From Stratiformator vulcanicus (GTDB lineage Bacteria > Planctomycetota > Planctomycetia > Planctomycetales > Planctomycetaceae): DNA of 64,000 nt. This document shows positions 9,372-19,216 of this stretch, piece by piece. The position numbers and the translations under genes are program-made. Where the stretch lies: assembly GCF_007744515.1 (NCBI RefSeq), contig NZ_CP036268.1, positions 374,824-438,823 on the forward strand. Direction: 5' to 3'. The notes beneath the pieces are model-generated. The model searched no databases, was not told the origin of the DNA, and saw only the letters and a list, made by a program, of their open reading frames with translations. Position 1 is the stretch's first letter, and each line of letters opens with the position of its first letter.

Positions 9372-10024
9372 GGCGAAGTCCCCTTGAAGATCGGCTCGTC
9401 GCTGACCTCTCGAATGTTCCCGTCGACGGAAATTCCGAACCTTTCGTCATAGATTTCCGGTTCGACAACCAAGAGCCGCGTCGGCTCATCGGCGGCGAGT
9501 TCCGCGCCAATCACAATCAGCCGGCTCAACCCCGCCCCCGGCATCGTCCAGTCGACATCGTCCATGGCGTCGATGTCTTCATCGGTCGGCAGCCGGCCGT
9601 CGTTGGTCGCGGCGAATTCGCGGACGGCGGAGCGCACGCGATGCAGCGCATCGCGACGTTCCTGAGCGAACGGCGTTTTCATAGCCTCCGCTTCATCGGG
9701 CGTCGCCAGCTTGTGCGTCCAGCCGTCACGCTTCCAGGCACCGGGGGTCATTAATTCCCGCGCTCCGCTGATCATTGTCAGCACGAGTAGAAACAGCATG
9801 CCCCAAATTGTCGTGAGGCCGACGGCTTTGAAATAACTCAGCCGCGGCAGCGTCGGGATTTCTTTTCGGAAGCCGTTCCAGATCGCCATCACCACGCCCG
9901 CGCAGGCGAGAAAGACCACGAGAAAGAACGAAATCGCTTCAAGTCGCAGCCGCGCGATTTCGGTGAACGTGATCGACGGCATCCCCGCGAATATCGGGGC
10001 CAAAGACGGATACTCGACAATCAT
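9368..10024 (-). CDS. Hypothetical membrane protein, first gene of a three-gene operon
   Basis: A 218-residue protein with two membrane segments (about residues 30-50, ISFFLVVFLACAGVVMAIW, and 68-88, KAVGLTTIWGMLFLLVLTM) and a C-terminal extracytoplasmic part. That part contains an alpha-helical stretch (ALHRVRSAVREFAATNDGRLP) of the type seen before the globular head of pseudopilin-like proteins, with the TNDGRLPTDED motif resembling the NNGQFPT-like element of such heads. It overlaps the next gene by four bases. I do not recognise a named family. Context suggests a joint envelope function for the three genes. Confidence 0.72.
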   Translation of the reverse strand: MIVEYPSLAPIFAGMPSITFTEIARLRLEAISFFLVVFLACAGVVMAIWNGFRKEIPTLPRLSYFKAVGLTTIWGMLFLLVLTMISGARELMTPGAWKRDGWTHKLATPDEAEAMKTPFAQERRDALHRVRSAVREFAATNDGRLPTDEDIDAMDDVDWTMPGAGLSRLIVIGAELAADEPTRLLVVEPEIYDERFGISVDGNIREVSDEPIFKGTSP

Positions 10025-10084
10025 GATTCACAGCCGATGGAAGCAACTGTTCGCGGTGACGTGCCGCTCGATTGAAGTGAATAA

Positions 10085-11185
10085 TTATACCGTCAACTCG
10101 GGCGCACAGGCACCTAATTCCTCGTTGAGCACATCGACCATTTGCCGGAGGCGTCCGATGTATTTGCGATTGAAGCGGAACTGCAGCCGGGGGAGATCGG
10201 CAAGGTGAGCATCATCGGCTTCGAGCGGGTGCGTCCCGACTTTTTCAATCCGGCCACGTTCGACGATGTCGGCGAATTCGACATTAAGACGTTCCACCAA
10301 CTCGTCAGACGGCTCGAGATGCAGTCTTAAGACTAATTTTCCCTTCACGTACCTCATGCTGTTGTAGACGCAGTAGAAGCTCAGGATTTCGCCGCAGGCT
10401 TCGTCAATATCGTCGGTGACTTTAAACAGGTCCATGTCTTCCGGCGAAATCATGCCGGTGTTTAAGAGCTCCTCTTCGATGAACTTCTTCCAGTTCTTCC
10501 AGTACGAGCCGCCCGGCTCATCGATTAAGACCAGCGGCATCAGGTCGCGCTTGCCGGTTTGCACCAACGTTAAGACTTCGAACGCTTCGTCGAGGGTTCC
10601 GAACCCGCCGGGAAAGAGCGCGGCGGCGTGTACCTCTTTGACGAACAGCAATTTTCGCGTGAAGAAATATTTCAGGTGGACCAGCTTGTCATCGTTGCGC
10701 AGCACCTGATTGGCTTCCTGCTCGAAGGGCAACAGGATGTTGACGCCCATCGACATCCCGCGACCCGCCCCCACGTTGGCGGCCTCCATCACACCGGGCC
10801 CGGCCCCCGTCAGCACCATCCAGCCGAGGCCACCCATCTTTTGGCCGAACTCAACGACGTGCTCATACAGCGGAGTATCTTCGGGCGTCCGGGCGGAGCC
10901 GAAGACCGTCACTTTGCGGCGCCGGCGATAAGGCGTAAAGACCTTAAACGCGTATCGCAGCTCGCGCATCGCCCGGCTGAGGATCTTCAGGTCGCCACGT
11001 GTTGCTCCGTCGCGGTCGAGTTTATCGGCCGTCTCTTTGAGCTCTTCGACCAATCCGTCGCGCTCGTCGAGCACTTCGGCGTGCTCGGTCGGCATCACGT
11101 CCGTTTCAGAGACGTCGGGACGCGAAGTCGACTGAGAGGTCCGTTTTGGATCGCTGCCGGGCTGCTTGGATTTGTCGACGGCCAT
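10085..11185 (-). CDS. LOG-family (TIGR00730-like) Rossmann-fold protein
   Basis: The signature [12 protein letters not shown] identifies the LOG/lysine-decarboxylase-like Rossmann family, in which several members are cytokinin riboside 5'-monophosphate phosphoribohydrolases that release a base from a nucleotide. Other conserved elements are [23 protein letters not shown] and [11 protein letters not shown]. The protein is longer than the minimal family (366 residues against about 190-200). It has an acidic Lys/Asp-rich N-terminal extension of about 70 residues and a C-terminal extension. I chose ATG 11185; an ATG at 11254 would add a stretch translated from an inverted repeat. Substrate specificity cannot be read from the sequence. 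Confidence 0.87.
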   Translation of the reverse strand: MAVDKSKQPGSDPKRTSQSTSRPDVSETDVMPTEHAEVLDERDGLVEELKETADKLDRDGATRGDLKILSRAMRELRYAFKVFTPYRRRRKVTVFGSARTPEDTPLYEHVVEFGQKMGGLGWMVLTGAGPGVMEAANVGAGRGMSMGVNILLPFEQEANQVLRNDDKLVHLKYFFTRKLLFVKEVHAAALFPGGFGTLDEAFEVLTLVQTGKRDLMPLVLIDEPGGSYWKNWKKFIEEELLNTGMISPEDMDLFKVTDDIDEACGEILSFYCVYNSMRYVKGKLVLRLHLEPSDELVERLNVEFADIVERGRIEKVGTHPLEADDAHLADLPRLQFRFNRKYIGRLRQMVDVLNEELGACAPELTV

Positions 11186-11203
11186 GTCGATGGAGAGGTT
11201 CGA

Positions 11204-11262
11204 GTTGAGCGTTGAGAGGTTTCCTAAGCGAGACTCTCGCCACTCATCTCTCAACTCTCAAC
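11204..11262. repeat. Inverted repeat in the leader of the LOG-family gene
   Basis: GTTGAGCGTTGAGAG (11204-11218) pairs with CTCTCAACTCTCAAC (11248-11262) with one mismatch across a 29-base spacer. It lies between the STAS gene (stop at 11284) and the LOG start (11185), so a transcript across it could fold. It may be a weak terminator or a leader structure. The GTTGAG unit is also directly repeated inside each arm. Confidence 0.5.
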
Positions 11263-11283
11263 CCTGCGCCCAAAACAGGGTGC

Positions 11284-11649
11284 TCAACCTCCGACGGCTT
11301 CGAGGGCTTCTTCGCGGGTGTCGTAGATCGCCCAAATCGTGTCCAGGGCGGTGACGTGCAGCAGTTCGCGGGCTTTGGGCGTCGCTCCACACAGCACCAT
11401 TTCGCCGCCTTTGCTGCGGACGAATTTGTGGCAGCGGATCATCAGCGCGAGGAACACGCTGCCGAAGTAGTCGATCTCGCTCAAATCGAACACGACCATC
11501 GGCACCGCGTGATCGGCGAGCGGCTCCATCACGACGTCGGCGGCCTGTTCGATCAAATCCCACCGCATCGATTCGACGTCGCCGGTCGGAATGATGACCA
11601 CGGCGTTACCGTGCCATTCGAGGCGAAAGTCTTCCTGACCGTCCGGCAT
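11284..11649 (-). CDS. STAS-domain protein (anti-sigma factor antagonist-like)
   Basis: A 121-residue single-domain protein. The core [35 protein letters not shown] and [17 protein letters not shown] follow the STAS fold of SpoIIAA/RsbV-type antagonists. The usual phospho-acceptor region (D-S-S/T) reads DYFGS, so Ser lies near the expected position and partner-switching by phosphorylation is possible. I chose ATG 11649 because the longer frame upstream (to 11877) does not resemble the family. No anti-sigma kinase or phosphatase gene is adjacent, so the partners must be elsewhere. Cytoplasmic. Confidence 0.85.
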   Translation of the reverse strand: MPDGQEDFRLEWHGNAVVIIPTGDVESMRWDLIEQAADVVMEPLADHAVPMVVFDLSEIDYFGSVFLALMIRCHKFVRSKGGEMVLCGATPKARELLHVTALDTIWAIYDTREEALEAVGG

Positions 11650-11923
11650 AAGGCGATCCTGTCTGCTGAAGCCCGACTGACATTGCTGTTGGCGATGCTG
11701 TCGGCTTTTCACTGAGGCGACATCCGGCCCTGGCTCTCTTCCGCTGCCGACGCCGCCCGGTTTTATTCGATGACCAAACAGTGTAGCCGGTTGCCACGCA
11801 ATTCGTAGTCTGCGGGGAATCGAAGCGTCGGCATTGAGCGGCCGAACGGCGATTCCTCTGAGACGCCCGAGCAACAACGTCGAGCGTCCTGCCCCGCGAG
11901 TCGCTCGATGGTGGCGGCCTTCT

Positions 11924-14629
11924 CTAGGCTCGCGACTGCAACCAGTCCGACCATGCGGCCTGGCGTTCGTGATCGCTGCGGGCGGCCCGCGCGGCGGTCG
12001 GGTGTTCCGCTTTCGGTACGAGCGATTCGACGGTATCGAGCAGATGGCTCAACACCTGGCGGTCGCGTTCGGTCCAGCAAATTCGGATCAGTTCCGGAAC
12101 AACGCCAACTGATTCGGCTTCCGCAATCACCGAAATGGCTTCGATGCGTGCCGTACTCGTTCCGGTCCGCGCAGCCCGCAGCAGCCCGGCTGTGCCCCGC
12201 GGGTCGTCGAACCGCGCGAGCGCGGCAGCGGCTTGAAGTCGGACCTGGCTGTCGGGATCGGAGAGCAGATCGACGCAACCGGCCGCCCCGGCCGTGCCTT
12301 CGATCAAGATCGGATTTCCGCACATGCCGGACGCGCGGGCCGCCGAGCTTCGGACGGTTGCATCCGAATCCGCCAGCAACGGCATCAGCCATCGTGCGAA
12401 ATGAGGGCGGCGATGGCGGACGGCATAGTCGCAGCTCATCCGTCGGACATCGTGCCAGCGATGCCCGGCTGCAATCAGCACAATCTGTTCGGCCTCGGGG
12501 GACGCCTCCTGTGAGATCGCCAGCATCGCTGCGCGCCAAACTTCGGCATCCGGTTCGGACTGCAGATGCTCAGAGAGTAGTCCCGCGGCGGTCGGCGTGA
12601 GTGATCTCCCGGCGGCCGATCGCGCGAGACGAATCATGGCCGCTCGGCGGATTAGAACGTCCGAAGAACCCAATGCTTGCAACGCAGCGTAGACCGGATC
12701 GACTTCGGCAAGAATCTCAATTGCGTCGGTCCGGTTGATGTCCGAGTCGCCGGTCGTGAGGAGGTGCTCGACCGCCACTGTCGCGGTCGGACCGATGGCG
12801 AGCAGATCCTGCCTCGCCGTTCGCTTCGCGACCAGATCGCCGTCAAGATCACAAGCAATGCGGGCGAGCTGCAACGCCGCCGGATCGACATCGGGTCTGT
12901 TCGCCGCTGATGCGTTCGGCCTCGAAAGGACTGCTAATTCGAAGGCCGAGGTGACCCACCCGTGTGACCTCGCGAGTCGTTCGACCGCCTCTTCCCGCTC
13001 TTCGAGCGTGCCTTCGAGCGGAAAGCCATCGCGGCAGCCCGTTTTTTCGCGGAGCGTCGCCAGGCACTGCCGACGTGTTTTGAGCAGCGGTGAGGAGAGT
13101 CCTCGAAGGAGCACCGGGACGGCGGCCTCGGCGGGCCACTCCGAGAGTGCATGGGCCGTCGCCGACTGCACGCGGTGATCCCGATCGAGGATCAATTCGG
13201 TCGCCAGCCGAGCCGCGACGGGATCATCAGAGAGCGTACTCAGAGCTTCAGCGACCGAACGTCGGATTCGCATTTTCGAAGAGCCGGCAAATGGGACCAA
13301 TTCGGTGGCGCCGAAATGGGCCAGCGCTCTCACCGCTGCGTCTTGCTGCGGCTCGGTGTCATCGCCCGCGAGCGAATTCAACCGCCGACGCGCTTGTGGT
13401 GTGTTGAGCTTCGCCAGCAGTCCGATCGCTCGCGATCGAACTTCGTGGGTCCGGTCGCGCAACTGGCCGTTTAGAATGTCAGCCGTCTCGGGCGACCCGG
13501 CGGCTACGGCCCATTCCGCCAGCAACATGCGGACCTTCGGATCGGGGTCGAAGCGGGCGTGCTCCAACCCGACCGGCCAATCATGAGGTTCAAAGATGTC
13601 TGCACTCGGTTGATCGGTCTGCGAGCGACGGGCCCGCGTGCGGACCGCATCGATCCAACAGGCTTCCACCGCAGCGCGGCGAAGCTCGACGGCGACCTCT
13701 TCGGCCTCGAGCGTCAGGAATTGATCGATGGCGCGGATGCGTTCGGGTCGAATCTCGTGACTCAGCATTCGCAGTAACGCGGCCCGCACCTCTGCAGGCA
13801 ATGAATCGTCGGTTAGCGCCCGAGCCGCCGGTTGCAGAGTTTGACGCGGTGAACCCGACGCGGCGAGCAGCACGCACCACGACTCAGCCGCCGCGGCCCG
13901 CAGCGGAATTTGATCCAGCGAGTCATCAGGATTATTGAAAGGCGGCCTCGGACTGAGGTCTTCGGGCGGGCCGGGGAGTATTCCTTTTGAGTCGATCGGC
14001 TGGGCCTCGAACACAATTCGTTTAAGTGCGGCCACCAGTTCTTCCGTACGATCTCCATCAAACGTCGGGTCCGATTTCGAATCTGATTCCAGAGCCGAAA
14101 ATCGGCGGGCCAGTCGCACCGCCGCGGCTGCTTGAGCCGGTCCTGAGTGCGATGCCAGTGAGAACAGATCGTGATCCGACGGACGCGCGACACCCGCGCC
14201 GCGTGGCGATGGGTCGCTCACGATCCACACATAGTTGGGGCCGTCGTCGATCGGGGGGTGATCCAGGAGCGATCGGTTTCGCCACTCTGACTTCGAGATT
14301 GCGTCGACGAGTTCGGAATCAACGGCTTCGAGCGAGTCTGAATGATCGCCCGGCTTGGCCGTCGATTCGGCCTGTTCTGTCGTTGGGTCGTCCTGCTCTG
14401 GCAACGTTTCAGCCGGGCGGAATGCCTGATGGAACGACTTCGGCGGAAACGTTGTCACGTTCTGACAGCCGGCACAGACGGATAGCAGCGCAGGCAATAT
14501 TGCCGCGAGCAGACGCGATACTAAATTCTTCGCAGGATCACGCACGGAGTAACCGTGTCGGCCAATGGCAGTGGGAAGGGAGACTTGCAGACAGGTCGAA
14601 ACCGTCCGATGTAAGGACGCTGTCGTCAC
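11924..14629 (-). CDS. HEAT-repeat lipoprotein, 901 residues
   Basis: The N-terminus carries a hydrophobic stretch ending in LLSVCAGC, a lipobox predicting a lipid-anchored mature protein. A spacer of about 200 residues rich in acidic and Ser/Thr residues follows. The remainder is a long series of HEAT/PBS-lyase-like helical repeats, seen as recurrent VRxxAAxALxxxxD blocks such as [20 protein letters not shown] and [19 protein letters not shown] solenoids are protein-binding scaffolds. The annotated ATG gives a long basic n-region; a GTG about 27 codons later would give a more usual signal peptide. The gene precedes the STAS gene by 274 bases and follows another helical-repeat exported protein. 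Confidence 0.82.
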   Translation of the reverse strand: MTTASLHRTVSTCLQVSLPTAIGRHGYSVRDPAKNLVSRLLAAILPALLSVCAGCQNVTTFPPKSFHQAFRPAETLPEQDDPTTEQAESTAKPGDHSDSLEAVDSELVDAISKSEWRNRSLLDHPPIDDGPNYVWIVSDPSPRGAGVARPSDHDLFSLASHSGPAQAAAAVRLARRFSALESDSKSDPTFDGDRTEELVAALKRIVFEAQPIDSKGILPGPPEDLSPRPPFNNPDDSLDQIPLRAAAAESWCVLLAASGSPRQTLQPAARALTDDSLPAEVRAALLRMLSHEIRPERIRAIDQFLTLEAEEVAVELRRAAVEACWIDAVRTRARRSQTDQPSADIFEPHDWPVGLEHARFDPDPKVRMLLAEWAVAAGSPETADILNGQLRDRTHEVRSRAIGLLAKLNTPQARRRLNSLAGDDTEPQQDAAVRALAHFGATELVPFAGSSKMRIRRSVAEALSTLSDDPVAARLATELILDRDHRVQSATAHALSEWPAEAAVPVLLRGLSSPLLKTRRQCLATLREKTGCRDGFPLEGTLEEREEAVERLARSHGWVTSAFELAVLSRPNASAANRPDVDPAALQLARIACDLDGDLVAKRTARQDLLAIGPTATVAVEHLLTTGDSDINRTDAIEILAEVDPVYAALQALGSSDVLIRRAAMIRLARSAAGRSLTPTAAGLLSEHLQSEPDAEVWRAAMLAISQEASPEAEQIVLIAAGHRWHDVRRMSCDYAVRHRRPHFARWLMPLLADSDATVRSSAARASGMCGNPILIEGTAGAAGCVDLLSDPDSQVRLQAAAALARFDDPRGTAGLLRAARTGTSTARIEAISVIAEAESVGVVPELIRICWTERDRQVLSHLLDTVESLVPKAEHPTAARAARSDHERQAAWSDWLQSRA

Positions 14630-14710
14630 GCCGAAAGGCGATAGGAATGAGTGGAGAGGGGGTCGGTAACAGAATCGGCCGCCGACGCCAAGTCGAACTT
14701 CGGACGCGAC

Positions 14711-16057
14711 TTACGGCTGCGAGGTGACCGGATTGCCTGATCCGCCGAGCACATCTTCGTTTACGGCATCCACAAGATTTTGCGGGAGCCGTTGGCCATT
14801 GTTTCCATCCGTCAGAACAAAGACAAAGACGGGTTCGAATACTTTGCCGAGCGTCGCGATCGCGGCATCACGCGAAGCGAGCAGCGAATCAACCGGCAGG
14901 TCGTCGGACTCGATTTCATCGACCGCGTGGAACACTTGGTCCATCTTGACGATCAGCGGCTTCCAGAGGGGATTGTTCGGATTCGCCTGATAAGCGTTCA
15001 CGAGTTCTTTCATTAAATCATGAATCAGGCGAGCGATGGCCTGCGGGTCGGCCTCCGCGGGGAGCGGGATGCGCGTCAGGGCTTTGGCCGCCTCGGTGCG
15101 AACCGCGAAGTATCGTTTATTGTCGCCCACGACCTTGACCAATGCGTCATGCACGACCGGTTTGCGATCGCGGTTGTACTTCAGGTCGAGCGAAGCGAGG
15201 GCATCCGCCAATACCATCTGATACCAGAAGTAAGTGTTCGGCTTGGCCAGTTCTGCCGTAAGTGCATCAGCCGCCGCAAGTTTTTCGGCGGCCGGTAACG
15301 TGGCCGCGTGGGTGAAGAGCCGATCGATCATTCGCGTCGCCACGACTTTGACGGGTTCAAGCTGCTTTGGGTCCTCAATCACGTCGATCAGCGGTAGCGC
15401 CGCCTTCGAGTACGTGATCGGCGGGGTGACCGGTAGGCCGGTCCCGGGCCTCTTGAGGTCCATCTGGCCGAGCGTCAGCGCCGCTTGCAGCCTGACGGCC
15501 ATAGAATTGTCCATGACAGCGGCGAGTTCGGGGATGAGCAGATCGAACAAACCCTGGCGAAATTTCTGTTGGCCTGGTCCTGCGGGTAAGGTCGACCCGG
15601 CCCGCTTGAGTTCGTTTCTGAGGTCGTCGGCCTGATCGCGAATCTCTTCGGGCTCTTTCTGGGCCGTGAGTGAGGCGGCCCGCCAGATCGCCCACAGCTT
15701 GAGTATCTCGCGATCTGCCGCGTTGTTGAGATTCGTATTGTTGATCTTGAGGCTGTAGCCCTTGCGTCGCAGCCACTTGTACATCTGGTCGACCTGTTCG
15801 ACCGGAGTTTTGCCCCGCAATTGGTCGGCCAGGTCGTTGGGCAGTTCTTCTCTGCGGGAGAGATCGATCGGTTTGTACAAGCCGATCGCTTCGGGGGCCG
15901 GTTTTTCAGGGCGGAATTTGGGATTGTTCTGCAACGACTGCTGCGCAGCAGCGGACCCGACCAGACAGGCCGAAAAGAGGATTCCCGACAGAATCGTCCG
16001 AAGTTGTGGACGATACCTGCAGGTTTGCTGCAGTCGCTGAAAAATCACCGGGTGCAC
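14711..16057 (-). CDS. Exported helical-repeat protein, 448 residues
   Basis: A predicted Sec signal peptide spans residues about 1-38 (TILSGILFSACLVGSAAA then QQ). The mature protein is largely alpha-helical with HEAT-like segments, for example SMAVRLQAALTLGQMD, VHDALVKVVGDN and AVRTEAAKALTRIPLP, ending in a Gly/Asn-rich tail. It lies 81 bases upstream of the HEAT lipoprotein on the same strand, so the two probably form an operon of periplasmic scaffold proteins. No enzyme motif was seen and the function is unknown. Confidence 0.78.
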   Translation of the reverse strand: MHPVIFQRLQQTCRYRPQLRTILSGILFSACLVGSAAAQQSLQNNPKFRPEKPAPEAIGLYKPIDLSRREELPNDLADQLRGKTPVEQVDQMYKWLRRKGYSLKINNTNLNNAADREILKLWAIWRAASLTAQKEPEEIRDQADDLRNELKRAGSTLPAGPGQQKFRQGLFDLLIPELAAVMDNSMAVRLQAALTLGQMDLKRPGTGLPVTPPITYSKAALPLIDVIEDPKQLEPVKVVATRMIDRLFTHAATLPAAEKLAAADALTAELAKPNTYFWYQMVLADALASLDLKYNRDRKPVVHDALVKVVGDNKRYFAVRTEAAKALTRIPLPAEADPQAIARLIHDLMKELVNAYQANPNNPLWKPLIVKMDQVFHAVDEIESDDLPVDSLLASRDAAIATLGKVFEPVFVFVLTDGNNGQRLPQNLVDAVNEDVLGGSGNPVTSQP

Positions 16058-16481
16058 GTCCTGAGAAATTGATCCGAGACCGGCAACGCAGCCGAACGAC
16101 CGCCCCCCGACGCCCGATTCGCCCCGCGACTAAAATGCAACAGCGACATCACCGCCCAAATCCGCCAGAGTCATTACGAATTTCAACGCAACGCCCCAAC
16201 ATTCGAACGGCGGCGCAGAACCACTTGGTGTTAGGACACAAGATGTATGATGGATGAGGCTATCGTCGAGTAAAACAGGCTGTCAACCGACGACTTTCGC
16301 TTGCCCGGCCAGATCACCGAACCCGATGGGGGGCGGTCCGATCAAAAGAGTCGTGCCAGTTCCTTCGGCAATGCCGCCAGTGACCCGCCGACTTACGGCG
16401 ACGACCGGCGAGCAATCGCGACCAATATCGACTTGAACCAATCACATTGTCACTAATTTCAATCTGATCAGTGAGCACCCG
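16058..16481. other. Divergent intergenic region, 424 bases
   Basis: Separates the exported helical protein (minus) from the deacetylase-family gene (plus). It contains AT-richer stretches near 16225-16275 and 16425-16470 that could carry promoters for either side. No RNA gene or convincing small gene was seen. Confidence 0.35.
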
Positions 16482-17498
16482 ATGCCGCAGTCGATGAGGC
16501 AGCCCCCGCCCGCCCGCCGCCGCATCGCCTACTTCGGCGGGGACGATTTCCGCCGACATCGCACCGAACCTCACGTCGAACAGCCTGACCGTATCGCCGC
16601 GATCGAACAGGCGATCGCAGCGGCCGGATTGATCCGGACGCCAAGCGACGAGACACGCTCCGTCAGCGATCCGGCGACTGACATCACGCTCGTCCCAGAG
16701 CCCCTTCGCCACGCGACGGTCGACGAACTCAGCGCCGTGCACGATCGAGATTACGTTGAAGCCATCCGGACGGTCGCAGCCGAAGGCGGGGGCCGGCTCG
16801 ATCCCGACACCGTCATGAGCGGCGATTCGTTCGACGTGGCCTGTCTCGCCGCCGGTTCCGCCATCGCCGCGGTCGATTGTGTCCTTGATGGCCCGATGCG
16901 CCGCGCCGCTTGCGCCGTCCGGCCCCCCGGGCATCACGCCAGGCCTGCGGCTGCAATGGGTTTCTGCCTGTTCAACACGGCCGCCGTCGCCGCGCGGCAT
17001 GCGGTTCGAACCCGAGGCTGCCAACGAGTGCTGATCGTCGATTGGGATGTCCATCACGGCAACGGGACGCAAGAGATTTTCTATGCAGACCCCGGCGTCG
17101 TGTTCACCTCGCTGCACCGCTCGCCGTTCTATCCCGGTACCGGAGACTTCGACGAAACAGGCACCGGCCGCGGATTGGGGACCACACTAAACGTTCCGCT
17201 CCCCTTCGGCATCTCGCGGGAGAGATATCGGTCCGAGTTTGAGCAGGTCATCGAAAGAGCGATCGACGCGGGCCAACCCGATCTCATTTTGATCAGCGCG
17301 GGCTTCGATGCGCACCGGGACGATCCGATCGGTTCGCTCGGCCTGACGACAGAGGACTTCGCGGAACTGACTAGAATCGTTGCCGATGCAGCCGGCGGGC
17401 ATTGCAACGGACGCATCGTCAGTCTGCTCGAAGGCGGCTATCACTTGCAGCGGCTTGGCGAGAGTTACATCGCGCATCTCCGCGCTCTCGTGGGCTGA
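16482..17498 (+). CDS. Histone deacetylase / acetoin-utilization family zinc hydrolase
   Basis: A 338-residue protein with the complete arginase-fold deacetylase signature: CAVRPPGHHARP, then DWDVHHGNGTQEIF (Asp and His zinc ligands), SAGFDAHRDDP (second Asp ligand) and LEGGYHL. Bacterial members remove acetyl groups from lysine, polyamines or related amines; the exact substrate cannot be assigned. The length matches single-domain class II-like bacterial enzymes. ATG 16482 gives a full N-terminus; the next Met is four codons later. It is followed by a strong hairpin terminator at 17526 and is therefore probably monocistronic. Confidence 0.92.
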   Translation: MPQSMRQPPPARRRIAYFGGDDFRRHRTEPHVEQPDRIAAIEQAIAAAGLIRTPSDETRSVSDPATDITLVPEPLRHATVDELSAVHDRDYVEAIRTVAAEGGGRLDPDTVMSGDSFDVACLAAGSAIAAVDCVLDGPMRRAACAVRPPGHHARPAAAMGFCLFNTAAVAARHAVRTRGCQRVLIVDWDVHHGNGTQEIFYADPGVVFTSLHRSPFYPGTGDFDETGTGRGLGTTLNVPLPFGISRERYRSEFEQVIERAIDAGQPDLILISAGFDAHRDDPIGSLGLTTEDFAELTRIVADAAGGHCNGRIVSLLEGGYHLQRLGESYIAHLRALVG

Positions 17499-17525
17499 GC
17501 CGAAGGCATTCGCTTGGCTGAAACG

Positions 17526-17548
17526 AATCGCCTCAAAATGAGGCGATT
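17526..17548 (+). terminator. Rho-independent terminator after the deacetylase-family gene
   Basis: AATCGCCTC (17526-17534) and GAGGCGATT (17540-17548) form a perfect 9-bp stem with an AAAAT loop, followed by TTCTGTT. It lies 28 bases after the stop of the plus-strand gene. Confidence 0.85.
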
Positions 17549-17626
17549 TTCTGTTGACCTTTGCCGTAGTTGAGGGTAAACCAAACAAAGGTTTTGATCC
17601 ATCAAAACGTATTAAAGGGGTCTCCC

Positions 17627-18757
17627 GTGCGTCGGGCATTCACACTGATCGAGCTTCTGGTTGTGATCGCAATCATTGCGATTCTGATCGCCCTTCTACT
17701 GCCCGCCGTGCAGCAGGCTCGCGAAGCCGCGCGGCGAAGCCAGTGCAAGAATAATCTGAAGCAATTGGGGCTCGCCCTACACAATTACCACGGGGCGCAC
17801 TCCGTATTCCCCTCCGGCTACGTGACTTGGGACGATTACGCGTCAATCGGCGGCGGGTCGGCTCCGGGCTTCCTCGCCGGCGACACCTCGACCTTCAACA
17901 CCGGCCCCGGATGGGGTTGGGGGGCGATGCTGCTTCCCTACCTCGAGCAATCGACGGTCACGGCCAATCTCGACTTCGATCGGAACATGTGGGATCCGGC
18001 GAACGCCGCTGCAATCCGAACGCGGCTCCCCGTGTTCCTTTGCCCCAGTTCCTCCGGCGGCGATGCGTCCTTCCGGATCGAAGAGCTTCGGGCTTCCGAA
18101 GGCGATCCGCGGGTCGACCTGTCGATCGGTGGATCGACCATCGAAGTCGGTCGCAGCCATTACGTCGCCAGTCACGGTCAGGAATCATGTTGGGGCGGCT
18201 GCGGAGCCGCGGCTTCCACGAATGTTTTCAGGCCGGGGGCGATCGCCTTTGACCCCGGTGCCTCACTCAATCCCGGCGATCCTGGGGCGCGGGTCGAGTC
18301 GATCAATTCGGCGGGCGACGTCTCACGCGTCGCCGACGGCCCGTTTTATCGGAACTCCAAAACGCGGATGCGAGATGTGACCGACGGCACGTCAAACACC
18401 ATTTTCCTCGGCGAGCACTCATCAAAGCTCAGTGACAAGACGTGGGTCGGCGTGCCGCCGGGCGCCGGGACGACGCCCTTCGTCGATGCCACGGAAAACG
18501 ATTCCGACGGAGCCGCAACATTGGTCCTCGTGCACGCCGGTCCTTCCGGGGCTGAGGTCGACTCCTTCGGCAATCCGATCATTCACCCGATTAATTTCCC
18601 GACGCTACATGTCGGTCAGATGTTTTCCGAACATACCGGTGGCGGCCAAGTCTGCATGGGTGACGGATCGGTGCAGTTCATCAGCGAGAATATTAGCCTG
18701 CGATTGTTTGCCGAATTATCGAGCATCGGCGAAGGCGAGGTCGGAGGCGTCTTTTAA
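17627..18757 (+). CDS. DUF1559 pseudopilin-like exported protein
   Basis: I chose GTG at 17627 because AAAGGGG lies six bases upstream and it yields VRRAFTLIELLVVIAIIAIL, the planctomycete class III prepilin signal (cleavage after the Ala, then FTLIE). The typical AREAARRSQCKNNLKQLGLALHNYH helix comes next. The body holds DGTSNTIFLGEH and the C-terminal H-X9-DG block HTGGGQVCMGDGSVQFIS. The family is greatly expanded in Planctomycetota and is thought to form minor pilins or secreted surface proteins processed by a prepilin peptidase. The protein is 376 residues. The stop overlaps the ATG of the next small lipoprotein gene by one base. Confidence 0.93.
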   Translation: MRRAFTLIELLVVIAIIAILIALLLPAVQQAREAARRSQCKNNLKQLGLALHNYHGAHSVFPSGYVTWDDYASIGGGSAPGFLAGDTSTFNTGPGWGWGAMLLPYLEQSTVTANLDFDRNMWDPANAAAIRTRLPVFLCPSSSGGDASFRIEELRASEGDPRVDLSIGGSTIEVGRSHYVASHGQESCWGGCGAAASTNVFRPGAIAFDPGASLNPGDPGARVESINSAGDVSRVADGPFYRNSKTRMRDVTDGTSNTIFLGEHSSKLSDKTWVGVPPGAGTTPFVDATENDSDGAATLVLVHAGPSGAEVDSFGNPIIHPINFPTLHVGQMFSEHTGGGQVCMGDGSVQFISENISLRLFAELSSIGEGEVGGVF

Positions 18758-19077
18758 TGACAAACGGTCACCCTCGCTCGGCGGCTTTCCTCTGCGCCGC
18801 CGTGTTCGCAACGTCGGCGATTGCCGGCTGCGGCTATCCCGAATTCGGTCCCCGGGCTTATGAGATCGCGCGGGGACTGCACACGATTTGTGACCTCAAG
18901 GCGGAGAACCAACTCGAGACCGTACAGGGCACCATTGAGTCCGACTTGAACGAAGGCTCGATTACAAAGAGGGAAGCCGCTTGGCTGAATTCGATCGTTG
19001 AGACGGCAGAGGCGGGCGACTGGCAAGCCGCGATGGCGGAGTCTCGAAGAATGCTCGACGCGCAGAACGAGCTTTGA
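18757..19077 (+). CDS. Small lipoprotein coupled to the DUF1559 gene
   Basis: A 106-residue protein with a signal peptide ending in AIAGCGYPEFGP, a lipobox Cys near residue 25. The mature part is a short helical domain (ETVQGTIESDLNEGSITKRE; ETAEAGDWQAAMAESRRML). Its ATG shares a base with the stop of the DUF1559 gene (TAATG), so the two are co-translated. Planctomycete DUF1559 genes often have such small lipoprotein neighbours; the role is unknown. Confidence 0.82.
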   Translation: MTNGHPRSAAFLCAAVFATSAIAGCGYPEFGPRAYEIARGLHTICDLKAENQLETVQGTIESDLNEGSITKREAAWLNSIVETAEAGDWQAAMAESRRMLDAQNEL

Positions 19078-19162
19078 TCGCAACCGATGATGCCCGCCCG
19101 GTACCGGGATCACACGCGACGGCTCGTTGCATCCGGCGTGCTTTGGAGCATCGACCATAAAA

Positions 19163-19191
19163 GAGAAACCCGGCTTCTCGCCGGGTTTCTC
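19163..19191. terminator. Bidirectional terminator between convergent genes
   Basis: GAGAAACCCGGC (19163-19174) and GCCGGGTTTCTC (19180-19191) form a perfect 12-bp stem with a TTCTC loop. It lies between a plus-strand gene ending at 19077 and a minus-strand gene ending at 19217, with A-rich and T-containing flanks on the respective sides. Confidence 0.85.
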
Positions 19192-19216
19192 CGTTTAATT
19201 CCACACACTCAGCGGA

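Noticed and set aside
11763..12539. A 258-codon minus-strand frame in another phase within the HEAT gene
   Set aside because: Arg-rich shadow; the HEAT repeats run continuously through this stretch in the chosen phase.
16314..17117. A 267-codon minus-strand frame antisense to the deacetylase-family gene
   Set aside because: Shadow of a well-supported gene with all catalytic motifs.
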